This document shows positions 51,814-59,992 of a stretch of DNA of 64,000 nt, piece by piece (position 1 is the stretch's first letter; each line of letters opens with the position of its first letter). Source of the stretch: JBBQVS01 sp964250765. GTDB taxonomy: Bacteria; Chloroflexota; Ktedonobacteria; Ktedonobacterales; Ktedonobacteraceae. Under the pieces are notes generated by a model. The model did not search any database. It worked only from the letters and a program-made list of their open reading frames with translations, and had not been told where the DNA came from. The stretch is from assembly GCA_964250765.1 (NCBI GenBank), contig CAXUHF010000014.1, forward strand, positions 1 through 64,000, written 5' to 3'. The position numbers and the translations under genes are program-made.

Positions 51814-53034
51814 ATGAAAGCTGTTGTCTATCATGGGCTGGGTGATATTCGGCTCGATAATGTGAGTGATCCAAAAATCAAGGATCCACAGGATGTGATT
51901 GTACATCTCACTTCAAGTGCGATTTGTGGGACTGATCTTCATATGATTCGTGGAACCTTTCCTGGCATGAAACCTGGCACTATTCTCGGTCACGAGGGTG
52001 TAGGTGTCATTGAAGACGTTGGGCGTAATGTGCGTAACTTCAAAGCGGGGGAGCGCGTCATTATTCCTTCCACTATTGCATGTGGCTACTGTGCCTATTG
52101 TCGTCAAGGCTATTATGCTCAATGTGATGTTGCCAATCCTAACGGCCCATCGGCTGGTACCGCATTCTTCGGTGGTCCACAGCCTGCTGGCGGTTTTGAT
52201 GGATTGCAGGCCGAGTATGCGCGTGTGCCATTTGGAAATGTGGGTCTCGTCAAAATTCCTGACCATGTGACCGACGATCAAGCAATTATGCTTTCGGACA
52301 TCTTTCCAACTGCCTACTTTGGTGCTGCACTTGCGGAGATCGAGGAGGGCGATACGGTTGCGGTCTTCGGCTGTGGCCCTGTTGGACAATTTGCGATTGC
52401 CAGTGCGAAGCTGATGGGTGCGGATCGTGTTTTCGCCGTTGACAATATTCCATCGCGCCTTGAGATGGCACGTAAGCAGGGTGCTGAAGCCATCAACTTT
52501 GATGAGGTCGATCCCGTCGCCAAAATCGAGGAGCTGACACAGGGCATGGGCGCGCGCCGCGTGATTGACGCTGTTGGTGTTGATGCAAACCGCCCACATT
52601 CCGGTCCTGCATCCGAGAAGGCAGACCAGATGGAGGCGCAATTTGAGCAGCAGATGAAGCAAGTTGCTCCAAAGAACAAGCCAAAGAACGGCAACTGGCA
52701 TCAAGGCGATGCTCCTGGACAAGCGGTCCAGTGGGAAGTCGCGGCGGCTCAAAAGGGTGGCACTCTCTCAATCATTGGTGTCTATCCACAGACGGCACAA
52801 TTCTTCCCTATTGGACAGGCCATGAGCCGCCAACTTAAGATCAACATGGGCAACTGTAATCATCGCAAGTACCTTCCATCACTGGTCAACATGGTTGCGG
52901 CTGGTCTTGTCAATCCAGAGCAGGTCTTGACGGAGCGCGAACCAATGACCTCGGTGATCGACGCCTACAAAGCCTTTGATGAGCGTCAACCTGGTTGGAT
53001 CAAGGTCGAACTTCTCCCAACTGTAAAGCAGTAG
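51814..53034 (+). CDS. Zinc-dependent alcohol dehydrogenase 1 (formaldehyde dehydrogenase-like)
   Basis: A 406-residue medium-chain dehydrogenase. The catalytic zinc site is in SAICGTDLHM with GHEGVGVIEDVG. The structural zinc loop has the four-Cys set CGYCAYCRQGYYAQC. The NAD site is VAVFGCGPVGQFA. An insertion of about 40 residues (about 258-305), Gln/Lys-rich and including NGNWHQGDAPGQAVQWE, is like that of the glutathione-independent formaldehyde dehydrogenase-like group. The substrate is unproven. The ATG at 51814 follows gaaggggg. It is closely similar to the next gene. Confidence 0.9.
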   Translation: MKAVVYHGLGDIRLDNVSDPKIKDPQDVIVHLTSSAICGTDLHMIRGTFPGMKPGTILGHEGVGVIEDVGRNVRNFKAGERVIIPSTIACGYCAYCRQGYYAQCDVANPNGPSAGTAFFGGPQPAGGFDGLQAEYARVPFGNVGLVKIPDHVTDDQAIMLSDIFPTAYFGAALAEIEEGDTVAVFGCGPVGQFAIASAKLMGADRVFAVDNIPSRLEMARKQGAEAINFDEVDPVAKIEELTQGMGARRVIDAVGVDANRPHSGPASEKADQMEAQFEQQMKQVAPKNKPKNGNWHQGDAPGQAVQWEVAAAQKGGTLSIIGVYPQTAQFFPIGQAMSRQLKINMGNCNHRKYLPSLVNMVAAGLVNPEQVLTEREPMTSVIDAYKAFDERQPGWIKVELLPTVKQ

Positions 53035-53053
53035 TAAAGAAGAGAGGAAATAT

Positions 53054-54277
53054 ATGAAAGCAGTAGTCTTTCACGGCATCGGGAATATCAGCGTAGACGA
53101 TGTGCCGGAACCAACGATACAGGACCCCAAAGACGCGATTATCCGTGTCACTGCAAGCGCTATTTGTGGCACTGACCTACACATGGTACGCGGGACCGAA
53201 GCTCAGATGGAGCCAGGAACTATCTTAGGTCATGAGGCGGTCGGGGTTGTGGAGCAGATTGGCCCTGACGTGAAAAATATCAAGGTGGGAGACCGTGTTG
53301 TCGTCACGTCGTCAATCACCTGTGGATATTGTGAAAATTGTAAGGCTGAACGTTACGATCTATGTCTGAATGCCAATCCAAATGGTCCCCGCGGGGTCTC
53401 TGCCTTCTTTGGTGGCCCTAAACCGAGTGGACCCTTCAACGGTTTACAAGCCGAAAAAGCGCGTATTCCGTTCGCCGATAATGTGCTCGTAAAACTATTC
53501 GACTCTATTACCGACGATCAAGCTATTCTACTCTCGGACATCTTCCCCACTGCGTACTACGGTGCGGACCTTGCGCAAATCAAGTCGGGCAATACTGTAG
53601 CAGTCTTTGGTTGTGGTCCTGTTGGTCTCTTTGCCATTCTCAGTGCGCAACTGATGGGTGCGGGCCGCATCTTCGCAGTTGATGCTATTCCCTCGCGTCT
53701 TGAGTTAGCGGCGAAACTAGGGGCAGAGGCGATCAACTACGACAAAGACGACCCCGTGTCAACCATCAAGAATCTTACAGGCAAAATTGGTGTAGACCGC
53801 GTGATTGACGCCGTTGGTGTTGATGCCAACCGTCCACATGGCGGCATTATTCAGCAAGCCAAAGCTCTCTTGCAGACGAAGACGACGAGCCAGGAGAAGA
53901 AGCAGGTCGAGCCAGAGAAGAATCCGCAAGGCGATAACTTCCATCCAGGTGATGCCCCCTCACAGGCATTGCAATGGGAGGCAGAAGTCGTGGCGAAGGG
54001 TGGCACGATTGCTCTTATTGGTGTCTATCCTGAAACGGTAGAGGTCTTCCCACTCGGTATTGCGATGAACAAAAATGTTACCTTAACAATGGGGCATTGT
54101 CCACATCGCAAGTACATTCCAGAACTCATGAGCCTTGTAAGTACAGGCATGGTCGATCCAACACAGATATTGACGCAGCATGCGACACTTACCTCGGCTC
54201 TCGACGCCTATAAAGCATTTGACGAGCGTGAGGATGGCTGGGTCAAAGTCGAACTCACGCCTGCGACGATGGCGTAG
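53054..54277 (+). CDS. Zinc-dependent alcohol dehydrogenase 2 (tandem paralogue)
   Basis: A 407-residue paralogue of the preceding protein, aligned along its full length. Catalytic zinc: SAICGTDLHMVRG and GHEAVGVVEQIG. Structural zinc: CGYCENCKAERYDLC. NAD site: VAVFGCGPVGLFA. It has the same type of insertion (about 258-306), here Lys/Glu-rich with GDNFHPGDAPSQALQWE. The insertion is the part that differs most, so partners or substrate range may have diverged after duplication. The 19-bp spacing and an agagagg site suggest an operon. Confidence 0.9.
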   Translation: MKAVVFHGIGNISVDDVPEPTIQDPKDAIIRVTASAICGTDLHMVRGTEAQMEPGTILGHEAVGVVEQIGPDVKNIKVGDRVVVTSSITCGYCENCKAERYDLCLNANPNGPRGVSAFFGGPKPSGPFNGLQAEKARIPFADNVLVKLFDSITDDQAILLSDIFPTAYYGADLAQIKSGNTVAVFGCGPVGLFAILSAQLMGAGRIFAVDAIPSRLELAAKLGAEAINYDKDDPVSTIKNLTGKIGVDRVIDAVGVDANRPHGGIIQQAKALLQTKTTSQEKKQVEPEKNPQGDNFHPGDAPSQALQWEAEVVAKGGTIALIGVYPETVEVFPLGIAMNKNVTLTMGHCPHRKYIPELMSLVSTGMVDPTQILTQHATLTSALDAYKAFDEREDGWVKVELTPATMA

Positions 54278-54281
54278 AAAG

Positions 54282-54366
54282 GGTGTGCTAAAGCAGACCC
54301 GTACAGGAGCTATTGATGGTTGTGGGGACAGAATAAAAGCCCTGTACGGGTCTGCTTTAGCACACC
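54282..54366. repeat. Family C palindromic element
   Basis: Perfect 26-bp arms (54282-54307, 54341-54366) with a 33-nt loop begin four bases after the dehydrogenase 2 stop. The core is ggtgtgctaaagcagacccg. It occupies the terminator position. Family C also lies at 28607-28707 and inside ccmH. Confidence 0.87.
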
Positions 54367-54468
54367 TTACCACCACTGAAACCATATATAGAGTTGCAAC
54401 GTACACAAAAAAGAAGCAGTAGAATGTATTTTTAGAGAGTATAGTGTTTCATTTGGAGGTAGTTGTTT

Positions 54469-54939
54469 ATGGCGAGCGAATCGAAGACGACAACCGATCA
54501 CAAGACGATACAGGCATGGTCAGAGGCACGTGGTGGCAAACCTGCAACAGTAAAAAGCACAGAGAAAGACGGTGAGGTTGGCGTGTTACGCATCGACTTC
54601 CCAGGTTATAGTGGTGCAGGCTCACTCGAAGAAATTAGCTGGGAAGAGTTTTTTAAGAAGTTCGATGAGAAAAAGCTAGCTTTCCTCTATCAAGAGAACA
54701 CTTCAAGCGGTGAAGAGAGTCGTTTTTTCAAACTTGTGAGCCGTGATAGCTCTTCCTCTGAGAAAAGTTCAACACATTCCAGTACAAAGGCTGAGCATAA
54801 GGACGAGGCTAAGAGTTCTGCGAAAGCCGAACATAAAGAAGACGGCAAAGCGCACAAAACCGAGCATAAGGACGAGGCTAAGAGTTCTGCGAAAGCCGAA
54901 CATAAAGAGGATAGTAAAGCACACAAAGCTAAAAAGTAG
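54469..54939 (+). CDS. Small conserved-domain protein with His/Lys-rich repeat tail
   Basis: A 156-residue protein. Residues 1-80 (DHKTIQAWSEARGGKPATVK, then RIDFPGYSG and ISWEEFFKKFDEKKLAFLYQ) match a small bacterial protein family that I know only as hypothetical, sometimes mislabelled as a glucan branching enzyme. The C-terminal half is a Lys/His/Glu/Ala-rich tail with a 23-residue repeat (69 bp, EHKDEAKSSAKAEHKED) present twice. The tail resembles histone H1-like or metal-binding tails. The ATG at 54469 follows ggaggt. The TAG stop is formed by the first bases of a family B element. Confidence 0.75.
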   Translation: MASESKTTTDHKTIQAWSEARGGKPATVKSTEKDGEVGVLRIDFPGYSGAGSLEEISWEEFFKKFDEKKLAFLYQENTSSGEESRFFKLVSRDSSSSEKSSTHSSTKAEHKDEAKSSAKAEHKEDGKAHKTEHKDEAKSSAKAEHKEDSKAHKAKK

Positions 54940-55056
54940 GGGTCTAATTCATTACACCCTGTTGGCAACACACAAATGTTGGAAGCTGTTGAAACGCTTG
55001 TCCACATTCTCCAAATTTATGTGTTACCAACAGGGTGTAATGAATTAGACCCCTAC
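54936..55056. repeat. Family B element supplying the stop codon of the small protein gene
   Basis: Arms of 36 bp (54936-54971, 55021-55056), one mismatch, with a 49-nt loop. The element starts gtaggggtctaattc, and its TAG at 54937-54939 is the stop codon of the upstream gene. It also ends 22 bases from the stop of the convergent permease gene. Confidence 0.87.
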
Positions 55057-55078
55057 AGACGTTTCTTATTACCGATCT

Positions 55079-56005
55079 TTACCCCACAACGCTCCCCAGT
55101 GTTAGACCATTACGCCAATAGCGTTGCAGTAGCAGGAAGCCAATAATCAATGGTAGCACTGATAACAGCGAACCTGTGACAATCAAGCTATACACATATT
55201 GTTGCGCACCTCCACTGGTATAAGCACTGTTCCAAGTTGCCAAACCTACAGTTACAGGGTAGAGATTTGGATTGCTAATCATAACGTACTGTAAGAAGTA
55301 GTTTGTCCACACCGCCACGAACTGGAAGAGAAAGACCGTTACCAGTGCGGGCGACATAATACGTATTACTACGGAAAAGAACGTGCGAAACTCGCCCGCA
55401 CCATCCACGCGTGCAGCATCGAGAAGTGCATCTGGCACTGAGCCTTGTGCATAAATGCGTGAAAGATACACACCGAAGGGACTAACGATACTTGGCAGAA
55501 TAACCGCCCAATATGTGTTTGTCAGGTTCAGGCCACTCATTAGCAGGTAGAGTGGCAACACAAGTGCTGGGCCGGGCACCAGAATCGCCCCCAGGATGAT
55601 TGAGAAAATCAGGTTCTTGCCCTTGAACACAAACTTCGCCAAGGCATAACCAGCCATTGCGGAGAAGAGTGTGCCGAAACCAGCACTTGCAGTAGAGTAG
55701 ATGAACGAATTCAGTAGCCACAAACTGTAGTGTCCATCGTCGTAAGTAAAGACATGACTCAGGTTATCGAACAAGCTAAAGTTACTTGCAAACCAGAGGC
55801 CGTTACTTCCGAACAGGTCGCCAGAGGTCTTCGTCGAGGAAATGACCATCCAGTAGACGGGTAGCAGAAAGTAGATCGAGACGACGAAGAGAAAGCCCAT
55901 GACAAGCACATTTGAGGCGCGAAAACGACCGGGGCGTTGTGCTGCCTTTGTTACTGTACTATCTTTTGCTCTTGGTGTTGTAAGAGCTTGTGGTGTTGTT
56001 GCCAT
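55079..56005 (-). CDS. Sugar ABC importer permease, MalG-like
   Basis: A 308-residue permease with six helices. After a hydrophilic N-terminus come the family marks YWMVISSTKTSGDLFG, an ATPase-contact EAA loop (LLDAARVDGAGEFRTFFSVVIRIMSPAL, about 205-232) and a final WNSAYTSGG-like segment. It works with the MalF-like gene just upstream (4 bp spacing) and the binding protein at 57096. The ATPase is not encoded here and is probably shared, as is common for CUT1 importers. Confidence 0.92.
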   Translation of the reverse strand: MATTPQALTTPRAKDSTVTKAAQRPGRFRASNVLVMGFLFVVSIYFLLPVYWMVISSTKTSGDLFGSNGLWFASNFSLFDNLSHVFTYDDGHYSLWLLNSFIYSTASAGFGTLFSAMAGYALAKFVFKGKNLIFSIILGAILVPGPALVLPLYLLMSGLNLTNTYWAVILPSIVSPFGVYLSRIYAQGSVPDALLDAARVDGAGEFRTFFSVVIRIMSPALVTVFLFQFVAVWTNYFLQYVMISNPNLYPVTVGLATWNSAYTSGGAQQYVYSLIVTGSLLSVLPLIIGFLLLQRYWRNGLTLGSVVG

Positions 56006-56009
56006 CGAT

Positions 56010-56966
56010 TTACACTCCTGATTGTCGCTGAGTTAAGCGCAAGAAGCCGAAAGAGAAGATAAAGGTCACAACAGCGAGCACGACTGAAAGCGCGGCAGTA
56101 TAGTAGTAGTTGTTATTACTAAATGCTGTGAAGTACGCATACAGGTTAGGTGTGTACGAGCTTGTAATGCTATTCGATATTTGAGTCAGTACCTGAGGCT
56201 CTGTAAAGAGTTGGAGTGTACCAATAATCGAGAGGATGCACGTCAAGACAAGGGCTGGGGCGACGATTGGAATTTTGATATAACGTGCAATATTAAAGCC
56301 ATTACAGCCATCGAGACGAGCCGCCTCCGATAGCTCTACAGGAATAGCTTGCAACGATGCAAAGATAATGAGCATGTTATAGCCCGTAAATTCCCAGGTA
56401 ACGATGTTTGCCATCGACCAGAGAATAGTATTGCCGCCCAGTAGGTCGAGATGTATACCAATGGCTGCAAAGCCCTTCACAAATGGACTCAACTGCGGTG
56501 CGTATAGGAAACCCCAAATAAGAGCAGCTACAACACCAGGGACGGCATAAGGGATGAAGAATGCGATACGAAAGAAGCTTTTGAAGCGTACCGCCGCCGA
56601 GTCAAGCAAGAGTGCTAACAAGAGTGCTAGCGCGAGCATAACAGGGACCTGGACAATGCCAAAAAGTAAGAGGCGACCCAGACCCGCAAAGAACTTTCCA
56701 TCCAGAAATACATCGTGATAGTTGCCTAACCCATTAAATGTGATTGTCGGAGCACTGAGACCTAAACCGCTACGTTGTGAGCGAAAAAGGCTCTGATATA
56801 TCGCATAGAAAATGGGTATGATGAAAAACAAGAGGAAAAAGAGCGCGAACGGTGCCATGAAAAGATAGGGTGTTGTAGCGCGACGTATGATATATTGTGT
56901 TCGTCGATGTCGTCCTGGCGCGACTGTAGCTGCTCCAATCTGTGCGGATGTCGTCTCAAGAGCCAT
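56010..56966 (-). CDS. Sugar ABC importer permease, MalF-like
   Basis: A 318-residue permease with six helices. It has PYLFMAPFALFFLLFFIIPIFYAIYQS at the start and the EAA loop LSEAARLDGCNGFNIARYIKIPIVAPAL (about 220-247). It pairs with the MalG-like permease. The start ATG at 56966 follows agaggaata. A hairpin at 57026 separates it from the binding-protein gene, which would lower permease expression relative to the binding protein. Confidence 0.92.
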   Translation of the reverse strand: MALETTSAQIGAATVAPGRHRRTQYIIRRATTPYLFMAPFALFFLLFFIIPIFYAIYQSLFRSQRSGLGLSAPTITFNGLGNYHDVFLDGKFFAGLGRLLLFGIVQVPVMLALALLLALLLDSAAVRFKSFFRIAFFIPYAVPGVVAALIWGFLYAPQLSPFVKGFAAIGIHLDLLGGNTILWSMANIVTWEFTGYNMLIIFASLQAIPVELSEAARLDGCNGFNIARYIKIPIVAPALVLTCILSIIGTLQLFTEPQVLTQISNSITSSYTPNLYAYFTAFSNNNYYYTAALSVVLAVVTFIFSFGFLRLTQRQSGV

Positions 56967-57025
56967 AGGTAGTATTCCTCTCTATAATAATCTTCCGTCC
57001 GTGGGAGAGAATCGTCTTACGAATG

Positions 57026-57060
57026 GTGCCAACCTGTAAAAGTCTTTTACAGGTTGGCAC
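57026..57060 (-). terminator. Hairpin between binding-protein and permease genes
   Basis: Perfect 17-bp arms (57026-57042, 57044-57060) with a one-base centre lie between the binding-protein stop and the permease start. A partial terminator at this place is a common way to obtain more binding protein than permease. Confidence 0.72.
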
Positions 57061-57095
57061 TCAAGGGCATGACGAATCATGTCCTTATTGAAGTA

Positions 57096-58445
57096 TTAGG
57101 AACTTACGCTAAAGCCCTGCTTCTTCATTGCTGCTATCGTGCTCGTTTGTAGCGCATCAAGTGAGGCAGAAAGCGTCGTTTTGCCATCAACTGCATTACT
57201 GAAGTTGTCACCAAGGTCCGTGAACACTTGGTTCATGGTTGGCCCCCACTGGAAGTTGACATCCACGTTGTTAGACGCAGCCTTGAAAACAGTGTTAATA
57301 TCTTGTCCACCATAGAATGTTTTCACGGCGTCGCTTGCAGGTGTATCTAACGCTGATGAAAGTGCAGGATAGAGTTGTGCGGTTGTAACCATGCTCTTGA
57401 CGCTATCTGGGTTGGAGTTGAGCCACATTGCAAACTCGGTTGCCTCTTTTGGATGCTGCGAGTTCTTGAACACAACTGTTGTTGAGCCACCCCAGTTACC
57501 GGCAACATTCTGACCAGCAGTCCACTGTGGCATTGGAGCAACCGCCCAATCGCCAGAGGTTTTTGGAGCGTTGGAGAGAATGGTGTTCGCGCCCCATACT
57601 GCGGAAATCCAGGTTGCAGCTCCGCCTGTCTGAAGGTCGTTGTACCATGCCTGCGAGAAGTCTGGATCAGTCTTGACAAGCTTCTTATCTAAGAAGCTCT
57701 GCCAGTAATCGCCAACTTTCTTTGAAGCAGCATCATTAACACCAACCGCCCAGGATTGACCATTAATGCGGAACCATTTTGAGCCAGCTTGCCATGCATA
57801 GCCAATGTACTGACCCGCTTCCTTTGGAGGAAAGTCAGTAATGTAGTCTTGCGGATTTGCGGCATGAAGCTTTGCGGCTGCAGCTGCATAATCATCCCAT
57901 GTCTTTGGCACCGCGATACCGTACTTTTTGAAGAGGTCGGCACGGTAGAACATTGCCATTGGACCTGTATCCTGTGGAATTGCGTACACTGCGCTGCCCT
58001 GCGTGGATTGGCTCCACGTCCACGGCACAAACTGACTCTTGATCGAAGCCGCGTTATAAGCAGACATGTCGAGTAGACCGCCTGTACCTTCAAAGGTCGG
58101 CAAGAACTGGTACTCAACCTGACCCAAATCGGGAGCGTTCTTGGCTTGAATTTCGGTAAGGAATTTGGCATATGTGCCATTGTTACCTGCTGGAACCGAT
58201 TGTACGTTTATTTTAATGTTTGGATGTGATGCGGTGTACAGTGCCGCGGCTTTTTCAATTCCTGGCACCCATGATGCAAATGTGAGAGTAACGGGGCCGC
58301 TACTAGTGCTACCACTCCCACCACTACTGTTACCTGTGCTTGTTGAGCCGCCGCATGCTGCGAGAGGTGCCAGCACCAGGACGGTAAGGACGAGTAATGC
58401 GAACTGTGAGAGGAGTTTCCAACGGGACGAGGAAAGATACTGCAT
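57096..58445 (-). CDS. Sugar-binding lipoprotein (SBP family 1)
   Basis: A 449-residue lipoprotein. The signal peptide ends at the lipobox LAPLAACGG (Cys about 32), followed by a Ser/Gly/Thr linker. SBP1 features include VTLTFASWVPGIEKAAALYTASHPNIKINV, PQDTGPMAMFYRADLFKKYG, PKTWDDYAAAAAKL and a late WGPTMNQVFTDLGD. It delivers an oligosaccharide to the two permeases encoded downstream. The ATG at 58445 follows aaaggaggg; an in-frame ATG at 58493 is not supported. A weak promoter (TTGACA, TACTCT, 18 bp spacer) is at 58609-58638. Confidence 0.93.
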   Translation of the reverse strand: MQYLSSSRWKLLSQFALLVLTVLVLAPLAACGGSTSTGNSSGGSGSTSSGPVTLTFASWVPGIEKAAALYTASHPNIKINVQSVPAGNNGTYAKFLTEIQAKNAPDLGQVEYQFLPTFEGTGGLLDMSAYNAASIKSQFVPWTWSQSTQGSAVYAIPQDTGPMAMFYRADLFKKYGIAVPKTWDDYAAAAAKLHAANPQDYITDFPPKEAGQYIGYAWQAGSKWFRINGQSWAVGVNDAASKKVGDYWQSFLDKKLVKTDPDFSQAWYNDLQTGGAATWISAVWGANTILSNAPKTSGDWAVAPMPQWTAGQNVAGNWGGSTTVVFKNSQHPKEATEFAMWLNSNPDSVKSMVTTAQLYPALSSALDTPASDAVKTFYGGQDINTVFKAASNNVDVNFQWGPTMNQVFTDLGDNFSNAVDGKTTLSASLDALQTSTIAAMKKQGFSVSS

Positions 58446-58608
58446 GCAAGCCCTCCTTTGGGCCTTTACGTGTACACAATGTGTACCTAGCAAAATGTGT
58501 CTACATTGGACGCGAGTCGAGGTCGCTTCTCCATGCTCTTCTGCGAGTCATGGTAACGCTTCCAAATAATATACGTAAAAAAGTTAGCACTTCATCACGC
58601 TACATTGC

Positions 58609-58638
58609 AGAGTATCATAATGAAGTCAAGAGTGTCAA
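58609..58638 (-). promoter_or_regulatory. Possible promoter for the sugar ABC importer
   Basis: On the minus strand TTGACA (58633-58638) and TACTCT (58609-58614) are 18 bp apart, about 164 bp from the ATG. The remainder of 58446-58757 holds the shared motif at 58651 and nothing else recognised. Confidence 0.45.
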
Positions 58639-58650
58639 TGCATGCGTTTA

Positions 58651-58695
58651 GGTCATTGTAAGGTCGCCTTGCTGTACTGCAAGCATCCTATCAGG
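58651..58695 (+). promoter_or_regulatory. Two-block motif upstream of the cytochrome c maturation genes
   Basis: TGTAAGGTC (58657-58665), ACTGCAAGC (58676-58684) and TCAGG (58691-58695) repeat the ctaC-upstream motif at 43101-43145 with identical spacing. It ends about 62 bp before the tlpA start. The common target theme, cytochrome c and its oxidase, suggests coregulation. A weaker match to the first block (caggttgttgtaagg) is at 50261-50275. Confidence 0.5.
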
Positions 58696-58757
58696 TACAA
58701 GCACCATAATCGGATTGATCAAATCTACTATGCGAGAAAGATAGGTTGCGCGTTCTC

Positions 58758-59429
58758 ATGGAAGTCAATAGTTTTACACACAATGATAGTGAACAGCTAG
58801 CGACAACACCATCTGTGTTGGAACCACCAGTTGTGCAGAAAAAACGCTCACGTAAGCGTAATATCACAATTTTTGTCGCGGTAAGCGTGTTGAACGTTGC
58901 TTTACTGGTATTACTCTGGACACAACTCACGACTCCCGCATCTCAAGCAAGCAATAATTCTGCGGCTACAGTTGGGGACGTTACCAGTCCACTACTAGGG
59001 AAGGCCGCACCTGACCTGACATTAGTTAAGCCAAATGGCTCGTTTGGGAGTACGCAAAAGCTATCTATTTCGCAGTTCAAAGGCAAGCCTGTTATTCTCA
59101 ATTTCTGGGCGACATGGTGTGTACCATGTAATGATGAAGCACCTTTTCTGAAAACGAATGTCCCGAAACTACAGGCGCAAGGCGTGCAATACGTCAGTAT
59201 TAACGCTGCCGCTGAAAGCCCAGGTGATATTGACGCATTCAACAAGAAGTATGGTCTTACCTTTTCTGGTGTCCAAGACACTGGAACAGGCTCCACGGCG
59301 GTCGCCTATGGTGTGGCGACGATTCCTGTGACTGTGTTCATTAACCGTGAAGGCATTATCAAAGCGATGCTAAGTGGGCAACTGACAGATGCTGGTCTCA
59401 AGCTAGAGTTGAGCAAGATTACGTCATGA
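58758..59429 (+). CDS. TlpA/ResA/CcmG-like membrane-anchored thiol-disulfide protein
   Basis: A 223-residue thioredoxin-fold protein. A single N-terminal helix (about 38-56) anchors it. The outer domain carries WATWCVPC with Cys121 and Cys124, and cis-Pro in TIPVTVFI. It would reduce apocytochrome CXXCH cysteines before heme attachment, as ResA or CcmG do. It leads the ccm run and overlaps the next gene by four bases (ATGA). The ATG at 58758 is chosen; a TTG four codons earlier is possible. Confidence 0.88.
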   Translation: MEVNSFTHNDSEQLATTPSVLEPPVVQKKRSRKRNITIFVAVSVLNVALLVLLWTQLTTPASQASNNSAATVGDVTSPLLGKAAPDLTLVKPNGSFGSTQKLSISQFKGKPVILNFWATWCVPCNDEAPFLKTNVPKLQAQGVQYVSINAAAESPGDIDAFNKKYGLTFSGVQDTGTGSTAVAYGVATIPVTVFINREGIIKAMLSGQLTDAGLKLELSKITS

Positions 59430-59977
59430 CGCTGCTGCTAGCAATACGTGTAGTGATGCGTGTTGCACACACAATTGCGGCGGCGGCATGGGTCGGTGGC
59501 AGTATTATGTATTTGCTAGTTGTCATTCCAGCTTTACGCCTAGGTGGGGCGACGCCTGCGGTTGCGGGCAATATCGCAAACCTGTTCAAGCGGCTAGTCA
59601 ATAGCTGTATTGGTGTGTTGGTGTTAAGTGGTGCATACCTGACGTTTGACCGTTTGACTCAGACAACGCTTGGTTTACCATACATTATTGTGCTGATACT
59701 GAAGATTGCGGGAGCTATTGGGCTATTTGTGCTCGCACTTTATATTGGACAAAGTAATATTCGACGGCTGGCAAAGCGCACAACACAGCTCTCAAAAGTT
59801 GCGCCACAACTAATGCTCGCCCTCGGCATTCTCGTATTTATTCTTGGTGCTATACTCAATCAATTATTTGAAGCAACCATGCCACCCCATTCAAACTCGG
59901 TTAGGGACCGATGTATCGCGTCCTACGCGCCACCCGCCCCCCACGACGGCCGGTATACAGCGGTCCCTACAATATAA
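59426..59977 (+). CDS. CopD-like four-helix membrane protein with repeat-derived tail
   Basis: A 183-residue integral membrane protein with four helices and a His in the first helix (RVAHTIAAAAWVGGSIMYL). The pattern fits the CopD/DUF2269-like families, which bind copper or heme in some members; the assignment is tentative. The last 25 residues (from about 159, RDRCIAS to TAVPT) are translated from a family A element at 59901-59971, which also provides the region up to the stop. It overlaps the tlpA gene by four bases, so it is translationally coupled with it. Confidence 0.72.
   Translation: MTLLLAIRVVMRVAHTIAAAAWVGGSIMYLLVVIPALRLGGATPAVAGNIANLFKRLVNSCIGVLVLSGAYLTFDRLTQTTLGLPYIIVLILKIAGAIGLFVLALYIGQSNIRRLAKRTTQLSKVAPQLMLALGILVFILGAILNQLFEATMPPHSNSVRDRCIASYAPPAPHDGRYTAVPTI
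59901..59971. repeat. Degraded family A element encoding the tail of the CopD-like protein
   Basis: The left arm ttagggaccgatgtatcgcg (59901-59920) and the right end cggtccctac are intact, but the inner right arm has diverged (ggccggtatacag). The host frame stays open across it and stops six bases past its end. Confidence 0.75.
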
Positions 59978-59992
59978 AGAGAGGTTCCTATC

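Noticed and set aside
51913..52752. A 279-residue minus-strand open frame inside dehydrogenase 1
   Set aside because: The composition is that of a shadow frame (His/Ser/Arg-rich, no hydrophobic or motif pattern), and the plus-strand gene has full zinc and NAD motifs.
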